A stretch of DNA of 64,000 nt from Paralithodes platypus. Its lineage: Eukaryota; Arthropoda; Malacostraca; Decapoda; Lithodidae. Positions 55,341-64,000 of this stretch are shown one piece after another (the first letter of the stretch is position 1; each line of letters starts with the position of its first letter). The notes under the pieces were generated by a model, which ran no database searches, was not told the DNA's origin, and saw only the letters and a program-made list of their open reading frames with translations. The stretch is taken from contig CM064580.1 in assembly GCA_032716605.1 (NCBI GenBank), positions 33,802,728-33,866,727 of the forward strand, in the 5' to 3' direction. The position numbers and the translations under genes are program-made.

Positions 55341-56534
55341 TTAACCATTGTTTGGCGGGACCGGACTTAAGTCCGTATCTAAAAATCTGGACTATATGGC
55401 GGGGCCTGACTTAAGTCTGTGTGCAATTTTTGAGCAAGAATGGCTGTGAGAGAGAGACTAGCGACGGGGAAGGAGCGTAGGTTACCTCGTGACCGCTCGG
55501 CACAGAGCCCGTGCGCCTACTGACATCTACTCCACACACATCCACCCTCCCTACCTCGCCACACAGGGAATTATGTGAGGAAATTACCGTATTTTAGGAT
55601 TTTTTCTCTCGTGTTGCACGATCGTTGCAAGAGAACGCGTGGTCGTAGAAGGATGGTTCTGGTGTCATTGGAAAGCTCAATTTACGCCCTTTCAGGGATA
55701 CATAATTGTATTACGCTCTGGCTCTTGTTTATGCATGAAAAAGAGCATGGAAACTAGGCCATTTAGGGTTAAAAAAAAACGCTAGGCGGGTAGTGGAAAA
55801 AAACTGACGGGCCCGCTCGTAATGTGTTAAATATATGTATGTACTATATTCAATCAAGCATATGAAAAACAAATAATACTGTTATGTAAAGTTCAAGTTG
55901 ACGTTGATGTAAATGCGCACACATGTTGTTTTGTATAGCCTTACTGCGTTAGCAATCCTATATATTTTCACGCAAATCTGAAATTGGGTACATTGGAATT
56001 GTAATGTATTATATAATTTTGTTTTACTTTTAACCCATCGGCTGCAGGAGACGTTCTGGAACGTCCTGGCAATATAAGTCAATTTACAGGCTCTTAAAGC
56101 CTCTTAACCCTTGTCTAGTGGGGGGTTTTGGGCTTATTTGGGCATATTCAGGCCCTCCTGAATAATAAATCAGGTATCTGCATGAAAAGAAATGTATTCA
56201 GCAAAAAAAATAGGCGCTAAAAGCTTCAAAATGAGACCAGAACGAGCTACGTAGCACTTGTGGTTCTCATACAGTGATACCAGTAACATGGGAGTTTAGC
56301 GTATAGCGGCATATTTTTCCCAGCTATGCTCACTACTGGCTACACTGCCGGCCTCTCGAGAACACAGGGAACATGAGTTAATGGGCGGCGGTAAGCCCTG
56401 GGAGTCGGCTGTCTGGCCCGCTGCGCTCCCGGCCATTTGTACTAAATTTTAACCTTTTAAAAGCCTTAATAATGCTCCTTGCTTGCTGCAAATTGGAGGC
56501 GGACTTAAGTCCGCCCCCGATCTTTAAGGGTTAA
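55341..56534. repeat. Cluster of TTAA-bounded piggyBac-like MITE ends
   Basis: Inward-facing ends: TTAACCATTGTTTGGCGGG at 55341, TTAACACATTACGAGCGGG (minus) ending 55830, TTAACCCTTGTCTAGTGGGG at 56104, and TTAACCCTTAAAGATCGGGG (minus) ending 56534. GGACTTAAGTCC palindromes sit just inside the first and last. Units of about 490 and 430 bp, or one of 1.2 kb, are possible. Confidence 0.6.
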
Positions 56535-56905
56535 AGCATGTGGGGACGAGTGTAATAAGAGAGCGGGAGCGTGTGAAGCTCCCTTCCGCTCTCCAGCATG
56601 GCTGCTGGGGCACTGAGACTCAGGCCTCACATCTCGCGAGACAATGCAGCGCCGCCAAAGGCAAATGTAGTGCGACATTGCCCATAATTAGCGAATATTT
56701 GCCGATGTCTATGGTAGCACTGCAGGTGAATCCCGCGCGCTACGAAGCTCGTTCTGGCGTCATATTGAAGCTACTTTCTTCTAGTTCTTAGCTGAATAAA
56801 TTTAATTTAATTCAGAATCTTGTTTAATCATTCAGGAATGCCTGAATGAGCCCTAATATAGCGGAAACAGGCAGAAATATGCCCGCAGCGTAAGTGTAAA
56901 TTGGG
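56104..56905. repeat. Inverted pair of the 33888-type MITE end
   Basis: 56104-56285 (+) and 56715-56905 (-) share GAACGAGCT-CGTAGC, AAGCTTCAAAATGA/TAGCTTCAATATGA and the CATTCAGG-ATTCCTGAATGA block in opposite orientation. Confidence 0.6.
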
Positions 56906-57323
56906 TTCTATCATTTATATTAATACACATCAGCCATTTGAGTTACTGACGAGTCGATTATTATAATTTCATGCTTGCATTAATAAGTATTATGAGCATC
57001 AATTATCTCATGATAGGATACAAAACTCATATATTTGAAATATTTTCAATAATGATAATTATAAATTAGATCATATATACCACCTTAATTAATAGGCCAT
57101 TATTCTACACCAAACAGCGTTTTCTTTACATGCAAACATGTTCTGCTACAAGAACACAATCTGCAACTTTAACAACTTTAATCTGCTTTACCATCAACAT
57201 CCTCTTACGGTGCGTCTCCATCAGTGTCTTCATCCATGGCCCCCTCTCTTTTACTAACCTCTCCTGCCTACCTTTCTACCCTTGCCTGCCTGCCTTGCCT
57301 GGGTGCTGCCTGTGTGTGTTTAG

Positions 57324-57431
57324 GCAGGGACGCTGACTGCTGCTATGACCGTGGACCCGGAGCTGGAGCTCATAGCAAGTGACCTGCTGAAGGGCACCCG
57401 CATCCACCTGGTCCTGCACGATTTGGTTACG
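57324..57431 (+). CDS. DYNC2H1: Dynein heavy chain exon 7 of window: AAA6, weakly conserved segment
   Basis: Acceptor tgtgtttag preceded by a long C/T-rich tract (57205-57322), donor ACG|GTAGGC, 36 codons in phase 0. The peptide AGTLTAAMTVDPELELIASD continues LLKGTRIHLVLHDLVT. It lies where dynein-2 has a variable helical stretch between the D6 start and the helix carrying LRPD. The evidence is position, splice sites, open frame, phase match and exon-like GC rather than strong residue identity. A different acceptor four bases downstream would create an immediate stop. Confidence 0.6.
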
Positions 57432-59965
57432 GTAGGCAACTCTCTGGGTAGCCAATCAACGCCCAGTGCGGTTGCTAGGGATTTTGGTTTATCAATATTG
57501 CATTGTTAAACTACACTTAACTCTTTCAGAATACGATGACACAATATGAATTTATTTTGGGTAAAACTAGACGATTATATTTATTTTTAGAAAACCCTCT
57601 ACATTATTAAGGTGGTGAAGACTATCTCTATTAACATTCTGACATCCAAAATCGTAGGATTGATACATCATACAGTCGTCTACTGATAGCCAACATAAAA
57701 AGGAATAAAAACGGCATTGTTTACTACAAGAGTTAATATAATTATAATGAGGTTGTCGGGTGGCATAAGCCGTTTTCGTATAAATTCTCACGAGTGAGAT
57801 CATGGATGAATAATTAATGACGAAAAGTAAGTAATTTACTAATTAAATCACCTATTACCTCGCTAATATACCTTAAGCCATGGCTTACCCTGAATGACGC
57901 AAATGTCCGGCTCTGCCATATATTTGTAACAGACATAATAACCTAAACATGTTTTACTTGAAGTTTCTCGTATAACCTCTGCTTACATTTTGTCTGTATA
58001 TATTGATTGTTAATCTTTTCTATTATTAGTGATTTTTTTATAAAATTAATTGTTCTTGTTAAAAGAGTACTCTTTGTTTAAATATGTTGTAGCTTCTTCA
58101 TATTTGCAATTATTACACTTTATTTTATGGTATCTATTAAATTTTGATAGTGTCAATTGCTTACCTTTTGTGATATCCTGAATGTATTTGTTTTAAATAT
58201 GAAGGTTATTTGTAGGGTAGTAATTGGTCAGGGTCATGTGAAGCATGCTATGCTTACAGGTACTGTACCTATCCGATAGCACTATCGTTAGTGAGTGTTG
58301 TATGTATTGTGTACTATTGTTAACATCTTGTCAAATTGCAAACGTGCTTTAAATACATTTGAGCATAAATTGTAGTTTATATATTCATACAGAATTTAGT
58401 AAAATTTACCAGAACGTCCTGAACTTCCCAAATTGACTAATTCCATGAACGTGACGATAGTGCGCTGTTATATGTGTGATTATTTTGCTTGGGAAATGGA
58501 TTAACTTGCTCATATAGTGAAGTACACCCTATGTGGTGGTTTTGTGTATTTTTATTTCAAAATTTAATTTGATTAAAGCGTTTTTTCCACGTAACGTTTT
58601 TTATAAGTAATTTTGCCTTTATATTGTGTCGTCCCTGTTTTGGTTTGTTTATTTTGTAAGGTTTACATTATAATATCCAATTTATGAAATATCTGTAGCT
58701 AGTAATGAACTACTTAATCGTAACAAAAACATACAAAACTTCATGTTTGGTATACTTAAGATTAGTATCATAATTTTAATTTATTCTAAAGCAGATAATT
58801 TTTTTAACTGGCAATGCTAGTTTGCAGCATATACATAGACATATGGAATATTGTTTATTAGTCAATAAAGCAAGCTTAAGACTTTAATTAAATAGTTAGC
58901 ATGAACCATTAATTCCCAGTAAATGTATATAATTTATATAACGATTTCAGCTGTTTAATGTTCCTATAATTATTATGTTGAGATATACCGCTGACTCTTA
59001 CTTCTCTAGAACTAGTGACGTTGAATGCTATATACCTCTTGTTTTGATTTGTAGTTTACTTAGTTATATTTTACATTTCCCTTTTGTATTGTAGTTTACG
59101 ATATTTACTGTTTTCTCGTGAATTCTATGATATATTTTGTATTGGGAGTACTTGATTAGTATAACTTACGCTTCAAAATGATTTTAACATAAAATAACAA
59201 TTAATCTGAATGATATATATGCTAAATTAAATAAACAAATACTGGATGACGATAAAACTAGCAACAACGTTTTAAATATATGCTTAACTATAGTTTTAAT
59301 CAACTGAAAGACATTTTATCTCTAATCTAGTTGAAGTGAGGCTAATTTGAGTATACTTAGTTTTATGTACACATTTTGGTTAGTATATACAGGTGAACGG
59401 TATGTATTTGTTTATATACAACACATGAGAAATAATTATAACCTAACACCAGCAGGGTGATAATACCAACACAGATCCCAACTACATACTGTGCACCTTC
59501 AACCAGCTCATATGTCACCAGTTTTCAGTTATTTAAATTTGTTTAATATATATATATATTTTTTTTTTTTTTTTTCATTTTTTTCATTTGAATATAATAG
59601 TGAAGCATAAAATCGTTATTTTGAAAATGGCGCCGGAAACAAGAGTGTTTATTCTTGGACGATTTTCACTCACATAAATTGCATCTAATGCAATATACTA
59701 TAACTCAAGAGATAGAGGAAAGACTAATCTAGATTATTATTGCAGGAAAACTCACAAAATCTTGAGTTATCATAGTGAAATTAAGTGCCGACTACAATTT
59801 ATTTTTTAAACTTCATCTGAATTTGCATGGCCGTATTTCAGTTTTTTAAGCTGTGACAATAGGTATTTATATATGAAATAAGAATACTTACTCATGCACT
59901 TTCCAAAACCAAATCAGAATTTATATATCGTCAATAGTTTTCTTAGTATGAATATTAAAAAAACA
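57432..59965. other. Intron 7 AT-rich sequence
   Basis: No gene or repeat family recognised. A short TA/T run lies at 59549-59575. Confidence 0.45.
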
Positions 59966-59969
59966 AAAT

Positions 59970-60622
59970 ATTGGTCAATATACAGTATATGTTTCCCCGG
60001 TGGTACTACTTTCCTTGTCGTGGTTGGGGGCTTTGGGGCTGGCGACTGGAGCTTGATGGGGGATGGTTGTGGTAATTTCCCTTCCTCTTCCCTCTAGCTT
60101 TCGTCGTCTGCTTGACTAATTTTGAGTAGTTTTTCTTTCCTCTTTCTATGTTTTCCCCTTCTATTCTTATTCTGTCCCATTTGGTTGTCCTCGAGCAACC
60201 TATATCACATGCCTCCCCGGCCTGGCTAGGTATTAGGCTCATGACCTGATTTGTCTGACTCGATTCCCCTCAGTAGTGCATTTTTATTTTGCATCTCGCT
60301 GTGATTTTTTCTACCTTCGACCTGATCTCTCATTCTTTGCCCTGGTCACTTCTTGGTTGGTGTTGCAGTGTAGCAGTTCTTGCCTCATCCTTCGGCCTTG
60401 CCCTATGAGAGCTCTGATGTGGAGCTCATGTGGTCCGGCTGAACTGGTGAAAAGGCGAGAAATGTCTGCGTGTCTTCACCTTCCTCGATTTGTTCCCCTC
60501 CTGCCCTTCCCTATCTATCTTGACTCGTTTAGTTATATATCTTGATCGAATCCTTTGGGCCAGCCCTATGAGAGTTCTTTTGTGGAACTCAGTGGTCTGG
60601 CTTAACTAATATTTAAAAAAAA
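59970..60622 (+). mobile_element. 3' end of an unidentified retroposon with poly(A)
   Basis: A GC-rich, T/C-rich block ends in two direct copies of CCCTATGAGAGCTCTGATGT...GTGGTCCGGCT (60402 and 60563, about 45 bp each), then an A-run at 60614-60630. This looks like the untranslated tail of a non-LTR element. No RT is present. Confidence 0.5.
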
Positions 60623-60629
60623 AAAAAAA

Positions 60630-60631
60630 AA

Positions 60632-60704
<73 letters not shown>

Positions 60705-60777
60705 GGTGTATATATACCGGTATATATATACCGGTATATATATATATATACCGTATATATATATGCAGTATATATAA
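60630..60777. repeat. (TA)n microsatellite with CCGGTATATA units
   Basis: TA run seeded at the poly(A) end of the preceding retroposon, with three CCGG(TA)n higher-order units at 60713-60735. Confidence 0.95.
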
Positions 60778-62839
60778 ATACATACCTTCAATGCAATAAT
60801 ACATTCATAATGTGAATTATACAGTGATGTAGTATAGGTCAATGCATCAGAAAGAAAATATAATGATGACCAACTTCATTAACCTAAATTTGTCCCTATA
60901 CATAACACTTGTACCGGTCAAAAAAAGCTCTACTCACCGTAAACCTGTAGTTATAGGTCCATGTTACCGTCAGTATTTTTTAATTACAAAAAATATTAAC
61001 TTGTGTTTGACTAATAATAATACATAATATATATCTAATGATATAAACCACTCCTGACCGCTCTGGGAGACTCGATTTAAAGAGGTGACGCAGCGTATTT
61101 CATTGTCTGAATGCTGGGGCGAGGTGTATTTTCCTTTACCTCTAGCAGAATTTATCATAGCCCAATATTGAACGCTGATCGCGTTGTGTTTGTGCACCAA
61201 ATTTCCGAAGGCTCACCCACTTTGGTTGTACACTTTAGGTAAATCCTCCAAACCACTTGATATACGGTCCTGATCTTCAGGAAGCAAAAATTCTTACTAT
61301 TTCTACTTGTTGAACTTGGAAGGCCTCCTTGAGCATAAGCAAGCCTTAAAATAGGTTCAATAGGCATGTGTGCCTCATTTCAAGCCGTTCGTCACAGGAC
61401 GAACACAATGTCCGCATCAGTGAATACACCTACTGGAAAGTCACAGGATTACTATGGAAAATGTATGTTGTGGGAAATGTATGATGGCTTTACTGTTTTA
61501 ATTTCGAAAAGACTTCAAGCCAGATATTTAGTGAATAACCATGTAGCAGTTAATGCATGCCCAGTGATTGCAGTGATAGTAGGGCTTACAGATCCTCAAG
61601 TAAGATAGACCGAGTGTCTAAATTTGTCTGTAATCGCCATTTGGTGCTGTAAGTATGAAACAATGTGGTGATATTTGGCTTCTGACCAAGTAAAATTTAG
61701 ACCCAATGACCTAGCTATATATCTTGCACCAGAGTTGCCATATATCATAGGTGTTGACATACTTTAGTATAATGATAGGCTACTGATAACAGTGGCACCT
61801 ATTTGGCGGAAGTTAGCCAATCTCTGTTACACTGGGGTTCTCTAGTATGGCTTAATTAAGGACGATAACCGAATGATTCGTTGCATGTTTTTGTCCAAAT
61901 TTGTTGTCGTCTTCCTAAGGTGAAATTACACGAGCGTTTTTCTCGCTACTTGTATCTGCAACCATCATCTGGTAGCTTTTGAATTATACTTTATCAAAAC
62001 TCTGTCACACAAATATAATCTCAAATGTTGCCAGAATAAAGTTACGAATCAAATTTAACAGAATTTAAATGTGTAAATCCATCTTAACGTGTCATTTTAG
62101 TGGATTGATTGTGACCTTGAAACCTTAATAGTGACCTACAAGGGATGGGCGGATGGCAAAACCATTATATACTTATTGACATTGCAATAACATATTCAGG
62201 TATAATGTTGTAATAAATTACATAACTACGTGGAATTAAAGGGGAATTACACAAATATGATAAAAAAGAGAGATAAGTTATCTAACAGAACGTTAAATGC
62301 TCTAGTAATACACCATTATCGGGAATATCCTTAAATATGCCCCTAACATATGAAATAAATAGGGTCAAGTTAAAGGTAAATTTCTGTTGCCCGACAGTTT
62401 AACTATCGGGATTTATGACGTCATCATCGGATTTATGACGTCATCACAATACTGGAAGGCGGGAAATTTGCAAGACAGTCAACTATCAGACGCCGCCAGA
62501 TATTAAACTGTTTAATGTTTGTTTTCTTTACTGACGTAAATTTACTTTATTATACACAAACCTGAGCATCCTTAATGTTTTGATGCATACAAAATATACA
62601 TCTTACGAGGTATGCAGCTTATGTAATTCACCTTTAAAGGTGCAAGAACAATAATACATTCATATAGGCCTACTGATGCGCTGGCATTACGATGTAATAA
62701 TAAGAATAAATGCATATATTAATATGATTGAATATAATAAGCGATGGTAAAAAGAAATGCACTCACTGATACATGTAAGAAAAAAATGTGATTGAATTAT
62801 GTTGTTTGAATGATCATATTAATGCACTTACTTATGCGT
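60778..62839. other. Intron 7 sequence without recognised gene
   Basis: AT-rich. Two tandem TTTATGACGTCATCA motifs lie at 62412-62450. Nothing else supported. Confidence 0.4.
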
Positions 62840-63054
62840 TTAACCATTTCAGTGCTATAACGCCATTCTTCATTTATTCTGGCTATCATTATGACAATTA
62901 TATTCAGCTAAGGAAGGATCTTTTGGAATCAGACGAGCAATACATATCCTAATTAGCCATTTGACTCCCACAGGTTCTTCCTAAATTGATATTATCTTCT
63001 AATGATAGCCATAACATAATTAAAGAAGGCCTCATCGCATCCTGAAATGGTTAA
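62840..63054. repeat. Hairpin MITE bounded by TTAA
   Basis: TTAACCATTTCAG at 62840 and CTGAAATGGTTAA ending 63054. Inner inverted blocks are GGCTATCATTATGACAAT and ATCTTCTAATGATAGCC. This is the best-preserved copy of the family also seen at 48750 and 751. Its right end is 240 bp upstream of exon 8. Confidence 0.85.
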
Positions 63055-63294
63055 GTAAAATATGCGAGGCTTAGAAAATTCCCCTACACTATATAAGATA
63101 AAAGGTATAAAATGGGTATAAGAAGGTATTTGATATCATTAAATATATTGATAGTGATTTACCTATCTATCATTATATAAGATGGGTTTATTATTACCAA
63201 TATAATTTTATAAGTGTCTATTTTATACTCTTTAATTATCTTGTTCATGCCCACTATTTGACATTGTACTGATACGTTTGGTTGTTGACTACAG

Positions 63295-63396
63295 GATATA
63301 GGTGTGATAGGCAGTAAAGGCACAGTGGAGGCGCCCCGGGGGAGGATATCTGACTTCAACGCTCTCATGCTCCTCCGTTTGGTCAAGCCTCGTTTG
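63295..63396 (+). CDS. DYNC2H1: Dynein heavy chain exon 8 of window: AAA6
   Basis: Acceptor gttgttgactacag, donor CGTTTG|GTGAGT, 34 codons in phase 0. DIGVIGSKGTVEAPRGR is followed by ISDFNALMLLRLVKPRL, the AAA6 helix that in other dyneins reads FQ-LLVLRALRPDR. Pro and Arg of the LRPDR motif are kept (VKPRL), while its Asp is missing. The gene continues beyond the window in the same orientation. Confidence 0.75.
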
Positions 63397-63589
63397 GTGA
63401 GTATTCCACACGGTATATGGGTCAGATCCAGAAATTTCAGGAATTGGTACCATTCACAGTGGGTAACATAAATGTCACCCTCGGATGGTTAACCAGGTAA
63501 GAGACAGGTTAGCAGAGAATCTGCTCAGAAGCCACAAGAAAATTCAATAATATATTTTACAAGGTTTAGATTCATAAATACATTGCAAA

Positions 63590-64000
63590 CATGCATACAC
63601 GTTTGAACTCTTGTTACCCAAAGGTTGCTGTGGAAACAGCAATACAGCAGTTACGATGGAGTCCCCGGATTCAACACCACATTAGCACACCCTCCACCAC
63701 ACCCGACATAGCTTTATCCAACAACAAAACATACCATAACATCCGTGATCACACACCCATAATGGTCACAATCTCTACAAAACCCATCCTCATACTATCT
63801 ACCCCAGACCAAAATTCTAAGCTGCCAACTGGGAATCCTTCAAATCTGACATAGACACACAGTTAACAAGAGTACGCAGCCAACAATGGCACAACACAAG
63901 ACATAGACAATGCCATGGAGGAATGGTATGACACAATAAACAACATAACAAACATATTCCAACCACTTACTACAAAATCCTAAACACCACAAAACTAAGC
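63590..64000 (+). pseudogene. Jockey-group LINE endonuclease-side fragment, cut by window end
   Basis: TTPDIALSNNKTYHNI and DHTPIMVTISTKPI match the end of an AP endonuclease (xPDIxLSN...SDHxPI). After a one-base shift the frame continues NWESFKSDIDTQLTRV. Base composition and style match the element at 11480-13186. Confidence 0.7.

Overview
The window is animal nuclear DNA, most likely from a decapod crustacean. The organism call is an inference. It rests on one host gene with short exons and multi-kilobase introns, very dense simple repeats ((CT)n of about 200 bp, many (TA)n tracts), and a transposon community (Jockey-group and CR1/L2-group LINEs, Penelope, DIRS, Ty3/Gypsy, piggyBac) typical of crab, shrimp and crayfish genomes. 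I see no bacterial-type operons, no CRISPR and no intact rRNA or tRNA gene.

Host gene: eight exons on the + strand (1178-1319, 15700-15888, 16621-16763, 31440-31620, 32015-32194, 53521-53757, 57324-57431, 63295-63396) join in one open frame of about 427 codons with GT-AG introns and matching phases. They encode the AAA5 to AAA6 part of a dynein heavy chain. The closest remembered relative is the cytoplasmic dynein-2 (intraflagellar transport) heavy chain, DYNC2H1. Both ends of the gene lie outside the window.

Intron 1 (14.4 kb) holds a Jockey-group LINE fragment, a 5.8-kb transposon with long terminal inverted repeats and a large two-ORF protein (5065-10905), a fragment of a related element (4310-4930), and two other LINE 3' pieces. 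The large protein has two N-terminal zinc-binding modules, a region that reads like a FEN1/XPG (PIN-like) nuclease, and a C-terminal CXC cysteine cluster. I cannot place it in a named transposase superfamily, and it is the best candidate here for an under-described system. Intron 2 carries the (CT)n array.

Intron 3 (14.7 kb) holds a 600-bp palindrome, a Penelope element with a hammerhead-like motif, and a nested stack: a Ty3/Gypsy element (LTRs at 21503-22089 and 30608-31219) invaded by a piggyBac (TTAA at 25201 and 29283), which is itself split by a poly(A) SINE. Intron 5 (21.3 kb) holds Jockey fragments in both orientations, degenerate echoes of exon 5, a U4-snRNA fragment fused to the 5' side of a CR1/L2-group LINE, and a DIRS retrotransposon (40194-48384) inserted in that LINE. 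Introns 6 and 7 are AT-rich and carry TTAA-bounded MITEs, a 178-bp hairpin and a poly(A)-ended retroposon tail. The window ends in another Jockey-group fragment. Nearly all of the mobile-element genes are broken; the transposon at 5065-10905 and the DIRS element are the least damaged.
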